Shown here: positions 1 through 8,756 of the stretch, piece after piece
Numbering within the stretch: position 1 is the stretch's first letter
How the letters are laid out: the number at the start of each line of letters is the position of its first letter
Source of the DNA: Saccoglossus kowalevskii
Taxonomy: Eukaryota; Hemichordata; Enteropneusta; Harrimaniidae
NCBI RefSeq assembly: GCF_000003605.2
Contig: NW_003152253.1
Location: 433,693 to 454,364, forward strand
DNA length: 20,672 nt
Reading direction: 5' to 3'
Translations under genes and position numbers: made by a program
Notes under the pieces: generated by a model
What the model was told of the DNA's origin: nothing
What the model saw: the letters and a program-made list of their open reading frames with translations, nothing else
Database searches by the model: none

Positions 1-1133
1 CTAGGGCGTGCAAGCGGTGCGATCGAGGGCAGCAAAAGCCGTATCCAGTCCATAAAGGTTTTATCATATACCTTATATGAAAAAAAAAGTCTTTAGTTAT
101 GTTATTTTTCGCTCGTCTGGCCCAAAAGAAAACCTATTCGATTTCATCTGGGTTTCGATACGGGCCTTTTTACTGGTGCGGATTTATACGATGGATTCTA
201 AATGACGCAATCGCGTCAACATCTCTCACACAATAGACCGGTACCGCATGACGTCAGTGACAGGGATCTATACACAAACTAATGTCACCAAATATATCCA
301 CAAATTGCGTTTTAATGAAACAGCAAATGAACATAAATTTATAACAATATTTTAACAGTAATAAATATGAACTCATTATAAACTTTCTTTCTTAAGAAAG
401 GACACTACAGTCCAGCTAAGTTGGTCATTTACTGACCGTCCGACAACGGACGATTACTTGGAGCTGATGTTGTAGCCACAGGTAAAGACGGGTAAAGACA
501 TGTTAATTTCACAGTTGTTAAAAACCTTAGTCGGTGAACGAGAAACAATTGCTTGACAAGAAGCAGTTTGGTTTACAGTTCCAGATTCTGGCGTAACCAA
601 GAATATCTGAAATGCGCCGACGATTTTCCGTTGAGATACAGTGTCGTCAGACAGTCAGCTGGCATCGGTGTCGCTGGGTGTATTTCACAATATTTGTCTG
701 TCGCATGCTAAAACAAATGCGCAGTTATCACCTTCATAAAAACAAAGAAAAACTGTCAAGTGTAATTAGGAAGTGCTCCAGATTTTTATGTTCCGGATTA
801 CTGTATACAAATCTCCAAGTCTTGGCCATTTTGAATTTATAATTAAGTCATTAGCGACATCTTCAATTAGCGAATCAGATCACTCGCTAAATTCGCTAAA
901 AAGACATGCTCGCGAAAAAGACATGTTTTACAGTATTAAACATAATACATTGTGATACATGAAGTGATGCTGCAAGGAAAATCATTCTATTCCTTTTGAT
1001 GTTTACTGCAGTTACCTGTATTCTCAGTACAGTGTTATACATGCAGTCAAGCTGGGCTTCAAATATCTCTGAGAATTCCAGTCTTGTATTGTTTATTTCT
1101 TACTGAGATATTTAATTCCCTTTTTATTTACAG
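1..1133. other. Probable ANKFY1 intron, no confident exon
   Basis: Every frame is broken by stops and none resembles ankyrin or BTB sequence over a useful length. Two small items stand out: a full CRE palindrome TGACGTCA at 249-256, and a 13-residue ankyrin-like patch at 454-491 followed by a GTAAAG donor. The patch has an in-frame TGA at 433-435 and no credible acceptor between the two. Positions 850-935 contain short repeated TCGCTAA and TCGCGAAAAAGACATG-like strings that may be a degraded repeat. Confidence 0.5.
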
Positions 1134-1421
1134 AACCAAAGAAAATGAAACTCCTCTGCAGGTTGCCATCAAGCGCCACTTACCCGTCGTGGTAGACGCT
1201 CTCTGTGTACGCGGTGCGAACATGAACGTAATTGACGAGAACGGAAATCCTCCCTTATGGATTGCACTTGAGAGCGGACAGGAGGACGTGGCATCAACGT
1301 TGGTGAGGCATGGTTGTGACACGAATGCTTGGGGTCGTGGACCGTCAAATTGTCAGCAGACGTTACTACACAGGGCCATTGATGAGAATAACGAAGCTGT
1401 TTCTTGTTTTCTGATCAGAAG
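1134..1421 (+). CDS. ANKFY1: ANKFY1 exon a (ankyrin repeats)
   Basis: The acceptor follows a pyrimidine-rich tract ending TTTACAG, and the donor is AAG|GTGAGA. The exon starts with the last base of a split codon and ends two bases into another. It encodes three ankyrin units beginning NETPLQVAI, GNPPLWIAL and QQTLLHRAI. The read-through frame stops at TGA immediately after the donor, which supports the exon end. The upstream exon that supplies the first two bases of the split codon is not confidently seen in 1-1133. Confidence 0.92.
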
Positions 1422-4400
1422 GTGAGACTGAAGGTTTGAAATTCTGTTTCCTGAACATCAGTATACTTTAAACTGCTTTTACGTTTTCACCACCAGACTT
1501 TCTAGTCCAAAATTTTCTGCATTTTTTTCTTATATGCATCAATATTTAGAAAGTAAACACTAATTGTTTAGCCAGCAAACACAATTTGATTAAATTTTCA
1601 GTTTTTGCTTCAAAAATTCAGCTATTTTCTGAAGGAAATATATGATTGTTTTACAGTCTATGTGATGTTAATACTTCACGCCGTCCGGGTCCAAACGGTG
1701 AAGGGGGTGAGGAATCTCGAGATGGTCAGGGACCGTTACATCTATCCTGTCAATGGGGGTTAGAGCAAGTCGTACAGTCCCTGATTGAAATGAACGCTGA
1801 TGTGAATGCGAAGGTAACACTGTCAGTCAATTTTGTTGATTCTAATCAATTTGATCTACCAATAGAAATTCCTCGCATTTTGGTTCATTTTGTTGAAGAT
1901 CAATCATGATACCACCAACTAATAAAGGAAACATGATATATTTTTTGTTGGAAAGTCTTTGGGGCAATGAGCATGTATAAGCTCTCAGTGATGGTATTTT
2001 ATCCAGTATATATACAGAAATATTAAAATTTTCGTAAATTCACTATTCAATAAATAATATCATACCTTTAAACCCCTCAAATACATTTCTGATTTGTATT
2101 TATCGATTTTCTTATGAATCCTTTTTTTTCTTTTTGTCACATTTCAAGGACAATGAAGGTCACACGCCAATCCACATCGCCATTAGCAATCAGCATGATA
2201 CTCTTATTAGACTATTAATGTCACATCCGTTGTTGGATCTGACCCTACGTGACAAGAACGGGCAGACCCCATTTGCTGCTGCCATGACCTCCAAAAACAA
2301 CAAAGCTGCACAGTTGATTCTAGACAGAGAACCAGGAGCTGCCGAGCAGGTGAGAACTGGGTTTCCTGGTATTTATGTGAAGGTCAACGAAGTAGATAGG
2401 TATCCTACCTGGGGTTGTACACTACATAGTGTTGAAGTCTGAAGATGCTTAGTTGACATCAAGATAATGCATTAAACTACCATAATGATATTATGATATA
2501 TCACACAGCGTAATCTCATATTCAAATATGGGCTCTGTGGCAAAAATTCACTATATGTCAGCACTTGCACTTGCAAATTGTACAACAGTGAAATTCAATA
2601 ATCGGAACTGTTACCTGGAACAAAAATATTAAGAAAAACCAATGTTGTGTATTTTTCTAAGTCATTGTTACTTAATTTTGAACCAACTTATTATAATTTC
2701 CCATCCGCTGCTGGTTTTATTTCATTTTGTGTTAAATATCTGAAAAAAATTAACAAGTAAATATATTTTGTGAAAGTGAGTTGTCTCAGTTAAAATTTTG
2801 TACAAACAAACTGTGCATTACATGCATGTTGTATACTCCAGTACAACGTCTGCAAAGTTTTAATAGTAAATCGTCTTCTGTGTGTGTGTGAATTCAGTTA
2901 ATGTTAATCCTGCTTGTTTGTTTTTTTAGCTTGACAACAAAGGTAGAAATTTTCTCCATATTGCTGTTATGAATGCCGATATAGAGAGTGTGTTATTTTT
3001 AATCAGCGTCCACGCAAATGTCAACTCAAGAGTACAGGACGCCAGTCGGTTATCCCCGCTTCACATGGCCATACAGACGGGTAACGAGATGATCGTTAGG
3101 AATCTGGTAAGAGACTGGTTTGATGGATAGAAGACATATCAATAGCATACTGTAAAAATCTGTATTAGAACTGAGGCTTCCATTATAATAGTACAATGCA
3201 ACACAGGGGATGCAGCTTCTATTGGAGCATCAACAACGTGAGAAGTGGTGTATTTTTGGTTCTCAATCGCTGCTTCTGTCAGGGATTCTAATACAGATTT
3301 TTCATTACTCTTGATAATAATTGTTTTTTTCTGTTGTATTATTTTAGTTCAATGCTTGAATTGCATTTTCTTTCAGATAGAGATTCTTGTTGTCTAAAAA
3401 AATGCACTGATTGCATCCACATACTTCTTTTAATCTCTTTCGTACCATGTTGAATCAATATAAAAATTGCTGTTTCCAGAACAGTTTCTCTTCTTTCAAC
3501 TTTTCACCTCAAAATGAATGCAGAAGGATCGCATAATCAATCCTTGTATCAATAAAAATGTAAATGCATCAACCGATTTGTCACTAACGAATATGTTTTC
3601 TTTCTTTTTTTCCAGCTTTTGGCGGGTGCGAGTATAACTGATTTAAACAACCACAAACAAACATGTCTTCATATCGCTGCCATACATGACCATCCCGCTA
3701 TTTGTAGTATATTAATAGAAAACCATGTAGACGTGGATGCATTAGATGATAATATGAATAACGGTAAGTCTCTTTATTAAATGTTTAGAATTTAAACCAC
3801 TACATAACTTGTATCTTATTGCCTTGCAGAGCTGCATGTTTCAGAACCTGGCTAGTTAATAAGTTAAATCAATATTTAATAAACTTTATTAACCTACCTG
3901 AACCTAGATATCCAGTTCTTTCTCAGACATGCATTGGTTAGTTTCTGACATTATGCAAAGTCATACATATGCATATAAATTTACCTTGGTAAAATCACTT
4001 AGGTGGTACCAAGGGTAAATCTGTATTTGGTAGATAAACAAAATGAAAATAGTCACGAATAAAGTGAAAAAAATATATATTACAAGATTAGCTCCATTTC
4101 AAGCAAATCTATAATTTGAACAAGAAATTTCATTTGCTGTTTACTGAATGATTAAAACATGACTTTGATATTCAGACCATACTCACACCTCCATCGTCTA
4201 TCACATACATTAAAACATGACTTTGATATTCAGACCATACTCACACCTCCATCGTCTATCACATACATTAAAACATGACTTTGATATTCAGACCATACTC
4301 ACATCTCCATCGTCTATCACATACATTTGCGATGGAGCAAATACGGTATTTGCCTGACAGCAACATTTGTTTGCCACAACATAATTGACACAGTGTTAGT

Positions 4401-7400
4401 TGTTTCAGCTTTCATGTTGTACTGGTTTTATTTCAGCGCTTCATGTGGCGGTACAACATGGAAACATACACTGTATTAGAGTACTACTCACAGAATCACA
4501 GATCAATGCCGAGGCCGTAAATCTCAGGTATGGTTATATAGCGCCATCTAGTGGCAATTTTTAGCTCTAGTCATATTGCCCTCTAGTGGCTATTTCATTG
4601 TAACTTTTCTAATGTTTTATAGAGTCTGTCAAAATCTTATAAAGCCAGGCAAAAAGATAACTTTTTTTGGCTTGAAAGTTCACAGGATACATTTGGCTGA
4701 AGTCTGTTATTCAATTCAATTTCAATTCGTTTATTTAAAGTCAGTTTGAAATAGCTAGCCAGAGGCTACTATCACTGACTATTAAAAATTACATCAAACA
4801 AAAGCAAAAATTACAAACATCAAACACAGAGAAAAACAACAGAAAGACTTCACATAATTAATTGTTTAAGTAATTAAAATATCCTAAAATGATGGTGACC
4901 ACAATGACACTATCTGCTTAAAAGAATACAAATCATTGCACTCTTTCATTCGGTTAGGAAGCGAGTTCCACATTTTAGCACCATAATAAGACAATGGCTC
5001 CAGTTCATAGCGTTTTGTCCTTGGTCGCTTTAACTGTAATTCAGAATGAAAATTAGTTTTGAGGGCTTGATTTTCCTATGTGGTTAAATGTAGTATTATT
5101 TTATAGACATTCATAATCTTATTTAGCATAATAATGTAATTTAGAAGCAGTTAAAACTTGTTTTGTTCTGCTTTTCATAAAAAAAATTGTTGTAAACGAT
5201 TTTGCTTGCTATCCCTGACTTTTTTTCCATAAAAACAGTTTGTTATTTTTTCAATATTTAATTTTATTACCCTATCTGCCTATAAACACATATTTTATTT
5301 TGTCTCACCTGTAGAGGGCAGACACCAATGCATGTGTTGGGCCAGTATGGTAAAGATAATGCAGCATCTATATTTGATCTGTTTATGGAATGCATGCATG
5401 AATACCCTGTGGATAGACCGGATGCCGAGGGCAACACAGGTAATACGGTATATGCTGAAAGAACACACCAATATCATTGTGCAGATCATTCTGGAGCTTT
5501 ATTTGGTTTGATCCTAGGTGATCAACTGAAAAAAAACCACAATAAAATGAAAATATAAATGTTGCGAGATGTTGTTAAAGTTTTAAGTGGCATCCTTGAT
5601 TTTTTTTTTTTTTAAACAGGAGGTTGTTGGATATATAAAATTATATTAAAGCTCCAAAAATTCCAAATATAAATGAGAAAAACAAATATTTCATGAGTGC
5701 CCTCAAATCTGTATTTGAATACAAATTTGTCAAATATGTTTTGTAGTTTAAGCTGGGTATTAAATCACAACTGTGTTATTTTTTCAGAAGCTGCTTGTTG
5801 TCTTAAATTACTAATATATCCTAATTTTATTTTCCAGTTCTATTACTAGCCTATCAGCAAGGCAATGCTAATCTATGCCGTGCCATCGTTCGTTCAGGAG
5901 CCTGTCTGGGCCCAGTTAACAAGCAAGGTGTCTCAATATTCAATGCACAAGTTGCGACTAAACAGCTCCTTTTTAGAATGTTGGGTAGGTTACAGCGTTC
6001 TCATTTTTCATACGCATGCTTATTTATAAATTAACTCATCGGTTTTAACACTTATCCGGAGCAGGGTAAGGTTAAATGAAGATGGCACATGTCATGGCGT
6101 GTTCCTTTTTTTTCTCCAAACTCAACACACGCCTGACAGTATATACGGTGTTGGTACCAATCAAAACTGCAGGATCGTCAGATAGTGACAGCCATTAAAG
6201 AGTAACCATTCACGAAAAAGTTTATTTGTTTGTTGACATAATGTGTGACAAGGTGCCGGCAAATTTCTGCTCAATGTTCATCATCTTGCTGAAAACAGTC
6301 TGTGATTTTTGCCGACAATGCAACCATGGCTTTTATTGACGGTGTTACCATGACCACCAAAATGAATATTCATTGAAACTTATTTCAAGAAGGCGTGAAC
6401 TTTGTGAATTCACAGTTTTGATTTTGCCTAGGAAACATACACTATTCTGTCAGGCGTTAGTGGGGTCTGATGCCGTTCGGCCGGCGGTGGCGCAACCCAC
6501 ACCTACATGTCAGGCTGGCATTTATGTTTTGCTTAAATTACACTATAATTACATTACATTTATCCCTATTTAAAAAAAAGTTGATGCTGTTCTGAGGAGG
6601 AGTATTAAGTAAGAAGTATGTGAATATTGAATATTTAGACATGGGTATTTGCATAAATCTCTGTTAAACTGATAGTTCTCTCAATGTTTGTCAAGAGTAA
6701 ACAATTCTGTCTTGTCGAAGATAGTGAATTGAACTTGTAGTGTCGCCATTTTGAATATTAAACAAGTATCAGGTTAATACAGACTGTATTACACTACAAA
6801 CATCTTATCTAAAATTCAAGAAACTGTATAGAGACGTTCCCCAACTAGATAAATTGTTTATTACCGGTAGGGCCAGACTTTTATTATCCCTTGTTTCGCG
6901 AACCTGCCAAATAGGAGCCGAAAATGAAATAAAAATAAAATTTTATTTCAGCGTAATTTCTCGTGCCCGCCAACTTGTAAGTGCAAAAAATTGCTAAAAA
7001 AATATTATTTTCATCTTCATTTTTTTACCGCCTGCCGCATAACAAATCCAAGATGCATTTTAGTTGGAGTATCATGATCAAAGTACCGAAGTCTCGCGCA
7101 GATGAGAAACAATATTATACATGGAATAAAATTTTATTTCATTTCTTCTCTCTGATCAATGATCTTACTTGCATTTCCTTGAGAATCACACAAATCTAAT
7201 GGAAAAAAAGAATTAATTTTTTTTTTTCCACCCTCCTCAAAAAAATTGCCTTATAAAAACTTGCGAAACAAAGAATAAAAAAAGTCTGGCCTAGTATATC
7301 TTATTTGTGCAAATAAAAAAATAAGTTAATTTTTCCAAAAAGGTACTGTTACATGTACATATGTATGCTGATCCATTTTTGAGTGCATTACACTGAAGTT

Positions 7401-8756
7401 TAAATTTTCACAGCATCGGAAATTTATTTCATCTTTACACTTCAAAAATGTGAATTTAAATTCAAATGTAAAAGTGCAAGATCCTTGAATACAATCTTTG
7501 TGTACTTTGATAGTAACTGATTGAAAGTCAATCCAGTCAAAATATTCTCAGATTTTGTGATGCAGTTTTTATTGTAACTTCACTTCATAAAAAGTGTAAT
7601 CAAATTTGGCTGCTTTTTGTGATTCAGTAAAAATTGCAGAATATTGTATCCTTAAAATCACAGCCATGAACATTTTTCTGAAATTGTATTCTTATGATTA
7701 TTGCTAAAATTACTATAGCAACGGAAATTTACAATACTTGGCAAATAGTGTGACATTTCACACCCATTTTAGATACTGTGTATTTATTTATTTATTTATT
7801 TATTTATTATAAATCATAGAAAACTTACCGGTAATTATTTTTTTCAATTTTAATTGTGCTTGAGTGTCTTTTGTTTTTTATTTCAGATATGCTGTCAGCC
7901 GAGCCACGGTGGTCTGATGATGAGTGCTGTCAAGAGTGTATGACTAAGTTTGGTATCAAAACAAGAAAACATCACTGGTAGAAATTCTTCCGAATATTTG
8001 CCCTTCGCATGAAAAATAAAATAATCCAAATATATAAATCATCCATAATGTTTGTATTTAAATGAGTGATTACATAAAAGCAGGCCATTTGTATTTACTC
8101 TTTGAACTTTCAACTTTTGTCGTCATCTCAGATTAAAACATGCATAATATTTTATAAATTTTTTCTAAAATTTTGATTCTAACCTGTAGCCAGTAGGAAA
8201 ATACATTCATTTGTTTCAAAATTATGTAAAAATAGGCAAAATTTTGCACCAAAATCTTGGCAGGATAAACTATGGCGTTAAAAGTACAGTACTACTTCCA
8301 GTAGAAGCGTTTTCATTTATTACAGTGACAAATGAATAAATTACAGATTGGTTTACAAATTAAAGAAGCATGGTGCTGCCTACTGTATTTGCTCTATTAG
8401 TAGCGCATGCACTCACGTGTAAATGACAGTGTCTGTGGTCAAAATAAGTTGTATTTAATAATCAAGCAGACATTAACACAATTTTTGGTTCCATTCTATT
8501 AAAACAAACATAGTTGTCTTTATATTTTGATTAGCCAGAGTGTTACTAGCGTTCATGGTGAATTGCATTGTCTGCTTTGAAGTAAATATCAGAATATAAT
8601 ATGATTTACTTTTCCCCCAACAGCCGACATTGTGGTCGTATTGTTTGCGCCAAGTGTTCAGCCAAGATGATGCCGATAATTAAGTACGATCTCAACAAAC
8701 CAGTTCGTGTCTGCGATATGTGTTTTGATGTTCTCACGCTTGGAGGTTCACCTTGA
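1134..8756 (+). CDS. ANKFY1: ANKFY1 (Rabankyrin-5), 3' half, ten exons, 5' end outside the window
   Basis: In characterised animals this is a Rab5 effector on early endosomes and macropinosomes. Its FYVE finger binds PI3P and its ankyrin array serves as a protein scaffold. Exons seen: 1134-1421, 1657-1813, 2149-2349, 2930-3106, 3616-3763, 4437-4527, 5315-5439, 5838-5984, 7887-7977, 8624-8756. All introns are GT-AG, phases agree at every junction, and the joined frame encodes 519 residues. About 12 ankyrin repeats occupy residues 5-430, followed by a FYVE domain at about 454-512 with WSDD, RKHHCRHCG and PVRVC. The eight zinc cysteines are C460/463, C476/479, C484/487 and C506/509. Blocks such as LLHRAIDENNE, SVHANVNSRVQDAS and DLNKPVRVC and the ending FDVLTLGGSP are close to vertebrate ANKFY1 as I remember it. 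The first codon is split: its first two bases lie in an exon further left. The BTB domain and earlier ankyrin repeats are missing from the window. Identity is near certain; exon edges are predictions. Confidence 0.95.
1657..1813 (+). CDS. ANKFY1: ANKFY1 exon b (ankyrin repeat)
   Basis: The acceptor is TTTTACAG and the donor GAAG|GTAACA. The exon completes a Ser codon, reads LCDVN, then a Gly/Glu-rich loop NGEGGEESRDG, then the ankyrin unit GQGPLHLSCQWG up to NADVNAK. The loop interrupts the ankyrin periodicity, as I recall it does in vertebrate ANKFY1. The exon ends in phase 0. Confidence 0.92.
2149..2349 (+). CDS. ANKFY1: ANKFY1 exon c (two ankyrin repeats)
   Basis: The acceptor is ATTTCAAG and the donor GCAG|GTGAGA; both exon edges are phase 0. 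It encodes ankyrin units GHTPIHIAISNQHD and GQTPFAAAMTSKNN and ends in GAAEQ. The polypyrimidine tract lies slightly upstream, at about 2120-2137. A continuous 67-codon frame joins to the flanking exons with no insertion. Confidence 0.93.
2350..2929 (+). other. ANKFY1 intron, no further feature
   Basis: AT-rich intron between exons c and d. It has a short TG run at about 2880-2890 and a T-rich acceptor tract. I see no repeat or conserved element. Confidence 0.7.
2930..3106 (+). CDS. ANKFY1: ANKFY1 exon d (ankyrin repeats)
   Basis: The acceptor is a run of T then AG; the donor is CTG|GTAAGA. There are 59 codons, phase 0 at both ends. It contains the ankyrin unit GRNFLHIAVMNADIESVLFL, the very conserved VHANVNSRVQDAS stretch, and the start of the next unit, LSPLHMAIQTGNE, which continues across the following intron. 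Confidence 0.93.
3150..3305. mobile_element. MITE-like element, family 2 copy 1 (156 bp)
   Basis: The left end is CTGTAAAAATCTGTATTAGA and the right end is TCTAATACAGATTTTTCAT, so the termini are inverted repeats of about 17-20 bp with TA on both outer sides (3148-3149 and 3306-3307). The interior contains GTACAATGCAAC and GGTTCTCAAT strings shared with the element at 11753-11911. It lies in the intron between ANKFY1 exons d and e. There is no coding capacity. Confidence 0.75.
3616..3763 (+). CDS. ANKFY1: ANKFY1 exon e (ankyrin repeat)
   Basis: The acceptor is TTTTTTCCAG and the donor AACG|GTAAGT, which is close to the consensus. The exon starts in phase 0 and ends one base into an Ala codon. 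It finishes the previous repeat (LLAGASITD) and encodes the unit QTCLHIAAIHDHPAICSILI, ending in DDNMNN. Confidence 0.93.
4151..4324. repeat. Minisatellite, 58 bp x 3 exact-period copies
   Basis: Copies start at 4151, 4209 and 4267 with ATTAAAACATGACTTTGATA. They are nearly identical; copy 3 has ACATCTCC where the others have ACACCTCC. It lies in the intron between ANKFY1 exons e and f. The near identity implies recent tandem duplication. Confidence 0.97.
4437..4527 (+). CDS. ANKFY1: ANKFY1 exon f (short ankyrin exon, 91 nt)
   Basis: The acceptor is TTATTTCAG and the donor TCAG|GTATGG. It completes an Ala codon and encodes LHVAVQHGNIHCIRVLL, then TESQINAEAVNL, and ends two bases into an Arg codon. 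The exon is too short to stand out as an open frame; it is identified by splice sites, phase and protein similarity. Confidence 0.92.
4541..4590 (-). promoter_or_regulatory. Two CTCF-like motifs in tandem
   Basis: Read on the - strand, 4541-4555 gives GCCACTAGATGGCGC and 4577-4590 gives GCCACTAGAGGGCAA. Both fit the CTCF core CCASYAGRKGGC and have the same orientation, about 36 bases apart. They begin 14 bases into the intron after exon f. The same short string also occurs inside common repeats in animal genomes, so function is unproven. Confidence 0.35.
4708..5075 (-). mobile_element. 3' end of a CR1/L2/Jockey-type non-LTR retrotransposon, truncated
   Basis: On the - strand, 5075 to 4884 reads 63 codons ending in TAG at 4884-4886. 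They include RPRTKRYELEPLSYYGAKMW and NSLPNRMKECNDLYSFKQIV. The YxGAKxWNSLP...FK pattern is the C-terminal tail typical of reverse-transcriptase ORFs in CR1-like LINEs. An in-frame TAG lies directly upstream (5076-5078), so this copy is 5'-truncated or decayed. Downstream, the tail ends in GAATTGAAATTGAATTGAAT, the short tandem 3' terminus common in these elements. It sits antisense in the intron between ANKFY1 exons f and g. Confidence 0.82.
5315..5439 (+). CDS. ANKFY1: ANKFY1 exon g (ankyrin repeat)
   Basis: The acceptor is CACCTGTAG and the donor ACAG|GTAATA. After completing the Arg codon it reads GQTPMHVLGQYGKDNAASIF and then DLFMECMHEYPVDRPDAEGN. It ends one base into a Val codon. Strong similarity to the matching vertebrate segment fixes the frame. 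The open frame runs past the donor for about 40 further codons but loses similarity there. Confidence 0.93.
5440..5837 (+). other. ANKFY1 intron, no further feature
   Basis: AT-rich intron between exons g and h with a T12-like run near 5602. No repeat, RNA gene or conserved motif is seen. Confidence 0.7.
5838..5984 (+). CDS. ANKFY1: ANKFY1 exon h (last ankyrin repeat and linker)
   Basis: The acceptor is TATTTTCCAG and the donor TTGG|GTAGGT. It encodes VLLLAYQQGNANLCRAIVRS, then GVSIFNAQVATKQLLFRML, and ends one base into an Asp codon. This is the final ankyrin unit and the linker to the FYVE domain. The following intron is the longest in the window, at 1,902 bases. Confidence 0.93.
5985..6870 (+). 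other. ANKFY1 long intron, left part
   Basis: This is the first 880 bases of the 1.9 kb intron between exons h and i. A slightly GC-richer stretch lies at about 6440-6520. Frames are short and unrecognised. An 11-bp inverted match (ACGCCTGACAG at 6129 against CTGTCAGGCGT at 6448) is too short to call an element. Confidence 0.6.
6871..7291. mobile_element. PIF/Harbinger-like MITE (421 bp) with TAG target duplication
   Basis: The left end GGCCAGACTTTTATTATCCC continues to CTTGTTTCGCGAA. The right end, read inverted, begins GGCCAGACTTTTTTTATTC and continues TTTGTTTCGCAA, giving imperfect terminal inverted repeats of about 33 bp. TAG flanks both ends (6868-6870 and 7292-7294). A 3-bp target duplication and GGCC-starting ends are characteristic of PIF/Harbinger non-autonomous elements. 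The interior has no recognisable transposase. It lies in the intron before the FYVE exons. Confidence 0.78.
7781..7808. repeat. (TATT)7 microsatellite
   Basis: Seven perfect TATT units, about 80 bases upstream of the exon i acceptor, in the intron between exons h and i. Confidence 0.95.
7887..7977 (+). CDS. ANKFY1: ANKFY1 exon i (first half of FYVE finger)
   Basis: The acceptor is TTTATTTCAG. The donor CACTG|GTAGAA departs from consensus after GTAG. It completes Asp and encodes MLSAEPRWSDDECCQEC followed by MTKFGIKTRKHH, ending two bases into the third zinc Cys codon. WSDD is the FYVE WxxD motif, and C460/C463 are the first zinc pair. The next exon must begin with C to complete the Cys codon, and it does. 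Confidence 0.94.
7978..8380 (+). other. ANKFY1 last intron, left part
   Basis: AT-rich intron sequence that splits the FYVE finger. No feature is seen before the dispersed repeat at 8381. Confidence 0.65.
8381..8476 (+). repeat. Dispersed repeat, family 4 copy A
   Basis: It starts abruptly with TACTGTATTTGCTCTATTAG and matches copies at 10930-11028 (+) and 14034-14136 (-) over about 95 bases, through GTAAATGACAG, GGTCAAAAT and a final CATTA. It lies in the last ANKFY1 intron. The sharp boundary at TACTGT looks like a transposon end; no second end was found. Confidence 0.75.
8624..8756 (+). CDS. ANKFY1: ANKFY1 exon j (second half of FYVE finger, stop codon)
   Basis: The acceptor is TTTTCCCCCAACAG. 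The exon completes the Cys codon and reads RHCGRIVCAKCSAKMMPIIK, then YDLNKPVRVCDMCFDVLTLG and GSP before TGA at 8754-8756. It supplies C479, C484, C487, C506 and C509 of the zinc sites and the RVC motif of the FYVE signature. The C-terminus closes within a few residues of the FYVE fold, as in other Rabankyrin-5 proteins. Confidence 0.95.

Noticed and set aside
4151-4324. CRISPR-like array
   Set aside because: The three copies are head to tail with no spacers, in a clearly eukaryotic intron, so it is a minisatellite.
6129-6458. Inverted pair ACGCCTGACAG / CTGTCAGGCGT as a possible transposon
   Set aside because: It is only 11 bp with no matching flanking duplication. Such pairs are expected by chance in 20 kb.
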